NCBI RefSeq assembly: GCF_019097595.1
Contig: NC_080731.1
Location: 22,949,736 to 23,013,735 of the forward strand
DNA: 64,000 nucleotides
Reading direction: 5' to 3'
From: Hemibagrus wyckioides
Lineage: Eukaryota; Chordata; Actinopteri; Siluriformes; Bagridae
The notes beneath the pieces were generated by a model. It was given only the letters and a program-made list of their open reading frames with translations, had not been told where the DNA came from and searched no databases. A program made the position numbers and the translations under genes. Numbering within the stretch: position 1 is the first letter of the stretch; every line of letters starts with the position of its first letter. This document shows, piece after piece, positions 56,991-64,000 of this stretch.

Positions 56991-58260
56991 GCCCGCCTGA
57001 TCCCAGCCAGACACCCCAGATGTCATCCAGGAACCTATAGTAATGAAGAGGTTTAACCGGCCATGCCGCTAGGGCTCCCTCCTCCCATTTTGCCATAAAA
57101 ATGTTAGCATAGGAGGGGGCAAATCGTTTTCCCATAGCGGTTCCCTTAATTTGTAAAAAATATTCTGAATCGAACTCGAAGTCATTCCTTGTCAAGTTAA
57201 TTTCTAGTAGTTCTAATAATTGTTTATCTGGTCTGCCTTTATCAGGGTACCTGGTAAACCACTCCTGGACTGCTTTCATCCCTGCAGAGATGTCTATGTT
57301 TGTATACAAACTGTCTATATCAATTGTGAATAATAGGCAGTCTACTGGTAAGTGCAATGATCGAATTTTTCCAACGAAGTCATAGGAGTCTTTAATGTAG
57401 CTGGGGTGTCGTGTGCTGAGGGGATTCAGAAAGTGTTCAATGTATTCTGCTGTGGCGTATGTATCACTACCACAGTCAGAGACGATGGGGCGGCCTGGAG
57501 GGGTCTCGAACGGGATGCTCCATGACTTTGGATCTTTGTGGATCTTTGGAAGAAGATAAAAGAGCCTAGGCCGTGGATTGTCTGATCCCATAAGGTAAGC
57601 TAACTGTTTTCTGTTTATAAAGCCCTCATCTTTTAATTTCTGCAGGATTTTTCTAATTTTTTGGCCAGTTTTCAGGTACAGAGGTTCCTCCAGTTTTTGG
57701 TAATAGCATGATTGGTTTAATTGTCGATATGCTTCCTGGACATAGGCTATTCTGTCCATAATCACCACTGCACTGCCTTTATCGGCCGGTTTAATGACGA
57801 TCTTTTTGTTTTTCTGGAGTTGGACTAACGCTTGTTTTTCAGGGATGCTCAAGTTAGAGTTTTGTGATCGTTCCCATGATAGGCTTTTTATAGCATATTT
57901 ATCAGCCCTGATTAATTTTCTCACCTGGTTGGGCACCTGGGATAGTTTGGGGGTCCAGGTGGCTTTTGGGGTGAATGGTAGGGGTTCCGTTTTGCCCCTA
58001 TATCTAAAATAGGAAGTTAGTAGCAATCTCCTATGGTACTGTTGCATATCCATACAGAGTTGCTTTTTCATATCCCTATTAATTCTAGGGGTCGGAACGA
58101 ATGTTAAGCCCTTCTTTAGTACCCTGAATTGGTCTTCAGTGGGTCTGAAGTATTTGGACAGATTTATTACTTCAAGCCCCCTCTGCAGTCCCACGTTAGG
58201 GTTTACAGGGCTTCGAAGTTTAAGTGTTTGCACCAATGATCCAACATCTCCCTGGCACAA
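56990..58260 (-). CDS. PLE reverse transcriptase ORF
   Basis: From the ATG at 58260 the ORF reads about 420 residues of true RT before a frameshift. Motifs: KIVIKPADKGSAVVIMDR (153-170), LFYLLPKIHKDP (233-244), PPGRPIVSDCGS (254-265), motif A FTIDIDSLYTNI (311-322), motif B KGTAMGKRFAPSYANIFM (372-389) and motif C YYRFLDDIWGVW (407-418) with the catalytic Asp pair 412-413. The catalytic set is complete. Near 57000-57010 (after GVWLGS) one base appears lost or two gained; the old frame then runs out of frame to a stop at 56767. The first 58 bp overlap the end of ORF1 in the -1 frame, so translation may use a ribosomal frameshift or reinitiation. Confidence 0.9.
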
Positions 58261-60116
58261 TTGGCTGTCCAGTGAATGTGGTCTTCACCGACTTCGAACT
58301 TATCATCTGGCAAGAGAGGTAAATACGGCATGTTTCTTTTAATGTGTGTATTTAATCCTGTTAGACTGTCCTTCTCTTCTCTTCTCAGGTTTTTGCTGTG
58401 ATTTATAAGAGGAACCCATATTGCGGCCCGAGGAAACCGTTCCTTGGTGGTTTTTATGGCCCTCTGCAGTTGTTTGACTGCCGTCTCCTTCTGTTTTTGG
58501 CCCCTGTGGTTTATGCCGAAAGCCAGTATTATTGTCTCCACCTCAGTTTGTACCCTGGCCTTCGCTATAAATGTTTCTGCATGCCTAAAGGTCGCCCCTG
58601 GGTAACTGTCGATCTGCAGGTTCTCCAAATTGTGTGGAGGAATCCTGCTTAGGTTTGAATCTCCAACTATACACCATTTTTTATGAGCTGTGAATGTCCA
58701 ATTCATCAGTTTCCTAGGAGTGTTCATATGTCTGGTGGTTCTGAACATCCTAGGTGATGGGGTTGGTGTTGAGATAGGAGTTAGTTGTGGTATGGGTAGA
58801 GTGTCCCATTCCGTGTCTTGCTCTGAGATACAGAGCAGAGAATCTACCGGTAAATCATCAGTAGTCATCGTCTGGGGGCCTTCCCCCATTTCCTGGATGA
58901 TTTGGGGGTTGGGCATTTCAGGGTGAATTATTACCACTTGTGACAGTACATCCTGTGTGGTGTTCTGTTGTTTCTGAATGTGTGCTGGAGTAACTACTTC
59001 AGTGGTATTATGAGTTGTTGGACACGTGTTGATTGTAAAAAAGTCAGGATCATCATCCACATCCGCCACAGCCGGGTTTTGTTTCCTGGAAGAATCCCTG
59101 GGCTTTCTGGGTGTCCTCAGTGGGAGTGGTTCAGGTGGTGGATTATTGGGCTGTATAGGTGGTGGCGTGTCTGGGCTTGGAGGAGGGGAGTGCCAGTTAT
59201 GGGTTAGGGGTGGAAATTCAGTGATGTTTGGTATTTCCTCCTCCTGCTGGGTGATGATGGTGGGTGGCGGGGCTCGATCCGACCCGTCTGAAAGTGAGGT
59301 AAGTAGCTCTTTTACCCTTTCAGTTGGTTCTGTCAGACATCTTCTTCTGTACTTGTTTTGGTACCATTTTACAGCTATCTCAAAGGCTGACCTCCAATCA
59401 TTAATCATTAGGTCTTTTAAAGCTTGCCCCTCTGTGTTAATGCACTGGGCATAATGATCCTGTAAGATCAGTTTCGTTGTGTAGGTCCAGTTTTTTGCAT
59501 TTCCCTCAATCAGGGTTAGGGTTGATTGTTTCATCTTAGCCGGTTTTATCACTTCAGACAGGTAGTGTGTGAGCCGTACAAAAGTGGTTGGTTCTGTGTC
59601 ATTGTTTTTAGAGACTTTTTCCTGATGGTGATGTGATCTCATGAGTTGATATATTTTTTTAACTAGAGAACTGAATTTTTGGTATTCTGGGTCTTGTTTG
59701 TTGTGAACATATGAGTGGTTGTCATTATTCGTGTTGTGAGGAAGTTGTTTAGGCATAGGCTTGTTTTTACTGTTGTTTTGGGGTCTAGGGTCCCCATGTT
59801 GAGTTTCGTTCCCGTTTGGGTGTGCCTCATTGCGGCTTGCCCCTGAAGGTCTGAGTGTAGGTCTCAGTGGTTGACTAGTTGTGGATGGGTAGCGTCTAGG
59901 AGGACGCTCCCCACGTTTCCAAAAATTTCTCATCTGTGTGAGTTGACTATCGCTTTGCATGTTGTGTGGGGGTCTATACCTTCCTGCCACAACATCGCTG
60001 TAGCTCCTCTGACCCGACCCAGGCCCATGCCCTTTTGGTCTTGGGTGGGGAGCAACATGGTTAGGGTTAGGGGCTGATCTAAACCGAACAGCCCTCGGTC
60101 CCGGAAAATAAGCCAT
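58203..60116 (-). CDS. PLE ORF1: basic/proline-rich protein with C-terminal SGNH-hydrolase-like domain
   Basis: The frame is 637 residues, uninterrupted. The ATG at 60116 sits in a good context (ACAACATGG). Residues 1-150 are basic and rich in R, P, N and Q, as expected for an RNA-binding leader. Residues 150-300 are helical; 300-450 are acidic and proline-rich. Residues 480-630 resemble an SGNH/GDSL hydrolase: KWCIVGDSNLSRI (Ser 487), YPGATFRH (Gly 507), ILAFGINHRG (Asn 536) and EDHIHW (Asp 612, His 615), in the family order. Similar esterase domains are known in ORF1 of some CR1 LINEs and in Ngaro elements. I do not know it as a standard part of Penelope elements. Substrate unknown; it may serve RNP assembly or membrane contact. 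Confidence 0.85.
   Translation of the reverse strand: MAYFPGPRAVRFRSAPNPNHVAPHPRPKGHGPGSGQRSYSDVVAGRYRPPHNMQSDSQLTQMRNFWKRGERPPRRYPSTTSQPLRPTLRPSGASRNEAHPNGNETQHGDPRPQNNSKNKPMPKQLPHNTNNDNHSYVHNKQDPEYQKFSSLVKKIYQLMRSHHHQEKVSKNNDTEPTTFVRLTHYLSEVIKPAKMKQSTLTLIEGNAKNWTYTTKLILQDHYAQCINTEGQALKDLMINDWRSAFEIAVKWYQNKYRRRCLTEPTERVKELLTSLSDGSDRAPPPTIITQQEEEIPNITEFPPLTHNWHSPPPSPDTPPPIQPNNPPPEPLPLRTPRKPRDSSRKQNPAVADVDDDPDFFTINTCPTTHNTTEVVTPAHIQKQQNTTQDVLSQVVIIHPEMPNPQIIQEMGEGPQTMTTDDLPVDSLLCISEQDTEWDTLPIPQLTPISTPTPSPRMFRTTRHMNTPRKLMNWTFTAHKKWCIVGDSNLSRIPPHNLENLQIDSYPGATFRHAETFIAKARVQTEVETIILAFGINHRGQKQKETAVKQLQRAIKTTKERFPRAAIWVPLINHSKNLRREEKDSLTGLNTHIKRNMPYLPLLPDDKFEVGEDHIHWTANCAREMLDHWCKHLNFEAL
58218..58224 (-). 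promoter_or_regulatory. Candidate -1 ribosomal frameshift site
   Basis: In the sense strand, CTTAAAC is read as C TTA AAC in the ORF1 frame. A slip of -1 there continues as LRSPVN, exactly the RT ORF, with no stop between. It differs from the efficient TTTAAAC heptamer only at its first base. ORF1 stops 13 bp later at 58203-58205. No downstream pseudoknot was established. Confidence 0.35.
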
Positions 60117-60138
60117 GTTGTGTAGATAAAGTAATGAA

Positions 60139-60202
60139 AAGGTAAGTCAGTTGCGCAACGTTTCGGTTTATTTCAAACCTTCATCAGGCGATGACTTACC
60201 TT
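60139..60202 (-). ncRNA. Hammerhead-ribozyme-like three-way junction of the PLE
   Basis: Read on -, a perfect 11-bp stem AAGGTAAGTCA/TGACTTACCTT closes a junction. It holds the core box CTGATGA, a stem II GGTTT-loop-AAACC, the core box GAAAC and a stem III hairpin GTTGCGCAAC. Box order and spacing match the type I hammerhead found in PLE terminal repeats. The base after stem III reads TGA rather than the usual UH cleavage triplet, so self-cleavage as a monomer is doubtful; dimer cleavage or an inactive copy are possible. It lies 23 bp upstream of the ORF1 start. Confidence 0.6.
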
Positions 60203-60589
60203 GTAAAGAGGAATTACTCAAAGTAATAAGTTTGAAAAGTGAAACTGATGGAAAAAATATCAAAAAAGGAAAGGATGTTAGTAATTACCATGTAACAACA
60301 CAGTAATGAACTAAAAAAGCACATATGGTATCAAAGAAAACTTTTCCTTGGAAAAATCAAACTGGTTTTGAATAGAATCAAGACAAAGAGGTAGCACCCT
60401 TTGAATTTCAAAGTGGATTTAAACCCTTTGGTGGTAGAGTTTAGAATGAACAGGCTCAATGGCAGTGAACAGGCTCATCTGACAAAGATATGTGTGAGAG
60501 AGAGTGTAGCTGCAGGCTATAAGAGGGAAAGGCTCCACCCCTTCTCTCCTAACTGTTCAAATTCAAAAAACTCTCCACTGCTATTGGCT
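60203..60589. other. 5' region upstream of the PLE, noncoding
   Basis: AT-rich, no ORF of note. From about 60530 it starts to resemble the tandem units that follow (GGCTCCACCCC, then a CTATTGGCTGAG box near 60580), so it may hold a partial unit. Confidence 0.5.
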
Positions 60590-61310
60590 GAGTTGTTTGA
60601 GAATCAGACTGTTTGAATCCAAATGGAGCTGTGTTGTGATTGGCTGACCGCTTTTTTTTGAACAAAAGTAGTGTCTTTTTTATATATATAATAATTATTA
60701 TAGTAATTAAAATAATTAAAATGATTAATCTTGTTTTTCTCCTTCCTTCCATTTTTTAAAATTTTTTTTATTATTATTTTTTAGGTGCTGGTGGTGAACT
60801 CAATGGGAGGGTCCATGTTGTTTGACAAGCAAGCTCCACCCCCCCTTTTTTTTCAAAACTATTTGAATTTAAATTTAAATGGAGCTGTGCTGTGATTGGC
60901 TGGCTGCCTTTTCTGAGCAGGAAGAGTGTTTTTTCTGATAATAATTAATATAAGTAAAATAATTAATCTTGTTTTTTTTCCTTTTTTTTTTTTTTTGTTT
61001 TTTTTTTTTTTTTGTTTTGTTTTGTTTTTCTTTTTTTGTCTTTTTTTAGGTGCTAGTGGTGAACTTAGTGGGAGAGCCCATGTTGTTTGGAAAACAGGCT
61101 CCACCCCCTCTTTTTTCAAACTGTTTGAATTCAAATGGAGTAATACCGTGATTGGCTGACTGACTTTTTGGATGGTAATAGTGTTTTTGGTAATAATTGT
61201 TATAATAATCAATAGAATTAATTGGTCTTGTTTCTCTTCTTCCTTTCTTTTTTTAGGTGCTGGTGATGAATTCGATGGGAGAGCCAAGTGGATGTCCAAC
61301 CTGACACCAT
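60590..61310 (-). repeat. About 255-bp tandem units with inverted CCAAT boxes
   Basis: Three diverged head-to-tail units share, on +, TTTGAATnnAAATGGAG, then GTGATTGGCTG, an AT-rich spacer, a poly-T/AG tract, GGTGCTGGTG and GGCTCCACCCC. The TTTGAAT landmarks are at about 60611, 60862 and 61122. Read on -, each has an AGCCAATCAC (CCAAT/NF-Y) box and a GGGGTGGAGC box, upstream of the PLE ORF1 on the same strand. They look like promoter monomers, as in some LINE 5' ends. The poly-T AG also resembles a splice acceptor on +, with no matching exon found. Confidence 0.65.
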
Positions 61311-61319
61311 GCACTGGCT

Positions 61320-61411
61320 GGATTAGGTTAGGTTAGTGCTAGGTTAGGCCAAGGGTTAGGCCAGTTAGGCCAGGTTAAGGCCAGGCTAGGTTAGGCCAGG
61401 TTAGTGCCAGG
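61320..61411 (+). repeat. Degenerate GTTAG/TTAGG pentanucleotide lead-in
   Basis: Imperfect copies of GTTAG, mixed with GCTAG and GGCCA, at the left edge of the pentanucleotide satellite. The motif equals the arthropod telomere pentamer TTAGG, probably by chance. Confidence 0.75.
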
Positions 61412-62915
61412 TTGTGCCAGGGGCCAGGCCAGGCCAGGCCAGGCCAGGCCAGGCCAGGCCAGGCCAGGCCAGGCCAGGCCAGGCCAGGCCAGGCCAGGCC
61501 AGGCCAGGCCAGGCTGCCAGGCCAGGCCAGGCCAGGCCAGGCCAGGCCAGGCCAGGCCAGGCCAGGCCAGGCCAGGCCAGGCCAGGCCAGGCCAGGCCAG
61601 GCCAGGCCAGGCCAGGCCAGGCCAGGCCAGGCCAGGCCAGGCCAGGCCAGGCCAGGCCAGGCCAGGCCAGGCCAGGCCAGGCCAGGCCAGGCCAGGCCAG
61701 GCCAGGCCAGGCCAGGCCAGGCCAGGCCAGGCCAGGCCAGGCCAGGCCAGGCCAGGCCAGGCCAGGCCAGGCCAGGCCAGGCCAGGCCAGGCCAGGCCAG
61801 GCCAGGCCAGGCCAGGCCAGGCCAGGCCAGGCCAGGCCAGGCCAGGCCAGGCCAGGCCAGGCCAGGCCAGGCCAGGCCAGGCCAGGCCAGGCCAGGCCAG
61901 GCCAGGCCAGGCCAGGCCAGGCCAGGCCAGGCCAGGCCAGGCCAGGCCAGGCCAGGCCAGGCCAGGCCAGGCCAGGCCAGGCCAGGCCAGGCCAGGCCAG
62001 GCCAGGCCAGGCCAGGCCAGGCCAGGCCAGGCCAGGCCAGGCCAGGCCAGGCCAGGCCAGGCCAGGCCAGGCCAGGCCAGGCCAGGCCAGGCCAGGCCAG
62101 GCCAGGCCAGGCCAGGCCAGGCCAGGCCAGGCCAGGCCAGGCCAGGCCAGGCCAGGCCAGGCCAGGCCAGGCCAGGCCAGGCCAGGCCAGGCCAGGCCAG
62201 GCCAGGCCAGGCCAGGCCAGGCCAGGCCAGGCCAGGCCAGGCCAGGCCAGGCCAGGCCAGGCCAGGCCAGGCCAGGCCAGGCCAGGCCAGGCCAGGCCAG
62301 GCCAGGCCAGGCCAGGCCAGGCCAGGCCAGGCCAGGCAGTGCCAGGCCAGGCCAGGCCAGGCCAGGCCAGGCCAGGCCAGGCCAGGCCAGGCCAGGCCAG
62401 GCCAGGCCAGGCCAGGCCAGGCCAGGCCAGGCCAGGCCAGGCCAGGCCAGGCCAGGCCAGGCCAGGCCAGGCTAGGCTGTGCTGTGCCAGGCCAGGCCAG
62501 GCCAGGCCAGGCCAGGCCAGGCCAGGCCAGGCCAGGCCAGGCCAGGCCAGGCCAGGCCAGGCTGTGCCAGGCCAGGCCAGGCCAGGCCAGGCCAGGCCAG
62601 GCCAGCCAGGCCAGGCCAGGCCAGGCCAGGCCAGGCCAGGCCAGGCCAGGCCAGGCCAGGCCAGGCCAGGCCAGGCCAGGCCAGGCCAGGCCAGGCCAGG
62701 CCAGGCCAGGCCAGGCCAGGCCAGGCCAGGCCAGGCCAGGCCAGGCCAGGCCAGGCCAGGCCAGGCCAGGCCAGGCCAGGCCAGGCCAGGCCAGGCCAGG
62801 CCAGGCCAGGCCAGGCCAGGCCAGGCCAGGCCAGGCCAGGCCAGGCCAGGCCAGGCCAGGCCAGGCCAGGCCAGGCCAGGCCAGGCCAGGCCAGGCCAGG
62901 CCAGGCCAGGCCAGG
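61412..62915 (+). repeat. (GCCAG)n pentanucleotide satellite
   Basis: About 300 nearly perfect copies of GCCAG. Rare breaks: CTGCCAG at 61513, GGCAGTG near 62336, GCTAGGCTGTGCTGT near 62471, GCTGT near 62562 and CCAGCCAGG near 62604. There are no stop codons in any + frame, so 150-510-residue ARPGQ open frames arise; these are artefacts. The unit has no CpG. Confidence 0.98.
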
Positions 62916-63125
62916 CTCAGGCCAGCCAGGCTAGGCTAGGCTAGGCTAGGCCAGGCTAGCTAGGCTCAGGCTAGGCTAGGCAGGCTAGGCTAGGCTAGGC
63001 TAGCTGTAGCAGGCTGTAGGCTAGGCTAGGCTAGGCTAGGCTAGGCTAGGCCAGGCTAGGCTAGGCCAGGCTAGGCTATTAGGCTAGGCTAGGCTAGGCT
63101 AGGCTAGGCTAGGCTAGGCTAGTGC
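62916..63125 (+). repeat. (GCTAG)n pentanucleotide segment
   Basis: About 40 copies of GCTAG with interruptions such as CTGTAGCAGG near 63006 and CTATTAGG near 63077. Confidence 0.93.
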
Positions 63126-63370
63126 TAGTGCTAGGCTGTGCTGTGCTGTGCTGTGCTGTGCTGTGCTGTGCTGTGCTGTGCTGTGCTGTGCTGTGCTGTG
63201 CTGTGCTGTGCCAGGCTGTGCTGTGCTGTGCTGTGCTGTGCTGTGCTGTGCTGTGCTGTGCTGTGCTGTGCTGTGCTGTGCCAGCTGTGCTGTGCCAGGC
63301 TGTGCTGTGCTGTGCTGTGCCAGGCCAGGCTGTGCCAGGCCAGGCTGTGCTGTGCTGTGCTGTGCTGTGC
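63126..63370 (+). repeat. (GCTGT)n pentanucleotide segment
   Basis: Runs of GCTGT with scattered GCCAG units, increasing toward the right edge. Confidence 0.93.
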
Positions 63371-63994
63371 CAGGCCAGGCCAGGCCAGGCCAGGCCAGGC
63401 CAGGCCAGGCTGTGCTGTGCCAGGCCAGGCCAGGCCAGGCCAGGCCAGGCCAGGCCAGGCCAGGCCAGGCCAGGCCAGGCCAGGCCAGGCCAGGCCAGGC
63501 CAGGCCAGGCCAGGCCAGGCCAGGCCAGGCTGTGCCAGGCCAGGCCAGGCCAGGCCAGGCCAGGCCAGGCCAGGCCAGGCCAGGCCAGGCCAGGCCAGGC
63601 CAGGCCAGGCTGTGCCAGGCCAGGCCAGGCCAGGCCAGGCCAGGCCAGGCCAGGCCAGGCCAGGCCAGGCCAGGCCAGGCCAGGCCAGGCCAGGCCAGGC
63701 CAGGCCAGGCCAGGCCAGGCCAGGCCAGGCCAGGCCAGGCCAGGCCAGGCCAGGCCAGGCCAGGCCAGGCCAGGCCAGGCCAGGCCAGGCCAGGCCAGGC
63801 CAGGCCAGGCCAGGCCAGGCCAGGCCAGGCCAGGCCAGGCCAGGCCAGGCCAGGCCAGGCCAGGCCAGGCCAGGCCAGGCCAGGCCAGGCCAGGCCAGGC
63901 CAGGCCAGGCCAGGCCAGCAGCCAGGCCAGGCCAGGCCAGGCCGAAGAAGCCAGGCCAGGCCAGGCCAGGCCAGGCCAGGCTAGGCTAGGCTAG
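63371..63994 (+). repeat. Second (GCCAG)n block, ending in GCTAG
   Basis: GCCAG copies with single GCTGT units at about 63411, 63531 and 63611, a GAAGAAG insertion near 63944, and a final short GCTAG run. Whether the array continues beyond the window cannot be told. Confidence 0.95.
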
Positions 63995-64000
63995 AGCAAC

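Larger units (their letters stand above)
55921..60202 (-). mobile_element. Penelope-like element (PLE), nearly complete, minus strand
   Basis: In sense (-) order: hammerhead-like structure (60202-60139), ORF1 with SGNH-like domain (60116-58203), RT (58260-56990), GIY-YIG endonuclease (ends 55988), 67-bp 3' UTR with a terminal hairpin, then telomeric repeat. The joining of a LPKIHK/DIDSLYTN/FLDD type RT to a C-terminal GIY-YIG nuclease with a CxxC between its two signature strands is diagnostic of PLEs. Long open frames, with one frameshift and no internal stops, indicate a young copy. No second copy of the flanking pLTR is seen at the 3' end. Confidence 0.9.

Noticed and set aside
58398..59454. 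Several + strand ORFs of 78-142 residues
   Set aside because: They are antisense shadows of the PLE ORF1, with no domains of their own.
61320..61350. TTAGG units suggesting an arthropod telomere
   Set aside because: Only a few imperfect copies at the edge of a GCCAG/GCTAG satellite, in clearly vertebrate DNA.
61404..63994. Several + strand open frames of 150-511 residues made of ARPGQ or AVLCC repeats
   Set aside because: A 5-bp repeat without stop codons is open in all frames; there are no start context, introns or non-repeat domains.

Overview
The window is teleost nuclear DNA. The key evidence is a FISNA-NACHT NLR gene with the SPEPSCVSMKSD-type N-terminal repeat, a fish-specific family. 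It is joined by fish-type L2/CR1-like LINE remnants, a Penelope-like element (PLE) and vertebrate-type TTAGGG repeats. The species cannot be fixed from sequence; an otophysan such as a catfish or characin is a guess. About 75% of the window is tandem repeat. Layout: (1) 1-41789 is one unbroken satellite of a 31-bp monomer, about 1,350 copies, with nested segmental duplications of 23, 57, 114, 121 and 184 monomers that can be dated by rare variant monomers. (2) 41790-45961 is AT-rich intergenic DNA with AT, GA and TG microsatellites, a small fold-back (MITE-like) element and a 30-copy, 45-bp minisatellite sitting inside an interspersed repeat. (3) 45962-50339 is a multi-exon NLRC3-like (NLR-C) gene on the + strand. 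All splice sites and exon phases can be read, but three frame disruptions and a nonsense codon make it a pseudogene with a single LRR exon. (4) 50830-54690 holds two LINE copies tail to tail: a 3' end on + and a long decayed APE-RT copy on -. A 32-bp minisatellite has grown inside the RT reading frame of the latter. (5) 55062-55920 is a degenerate interstitial telomeric (TTAGGG)n block. (6) 55921-60202 is a nearly complete PLE on the - strand: ORF1 with a C-terminal SGNH-hydrolase-like domain, an overlapping RT ORF in the -1 frame, a GIY-YIG endonuclease separated from the RT by one frameshift, and a hammerhead-like three-way junction just upstream of ORF1. (7) 60420-61310 has roughly 255-bp tandem units carrying inverted CCAAT boxes, possibly promoter monomers for the PLE. 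(8) 61320-63994 is a pentanucleotide satellite that passes through GTTAG, GCCAG, GCTAG and GCTGT versions. How the parts relate: the TTAGGG array runs 5'->3' straight into the antisense 3' end of the PLE. That is the polarity expected if the PLE cDNA was primed from a G-rich telomeric 3' end. Together with the satellites and the decayed immune receptor, this suggests a subtelomeric or otherwise heterochromatic region (inference). No intact host gene is present.
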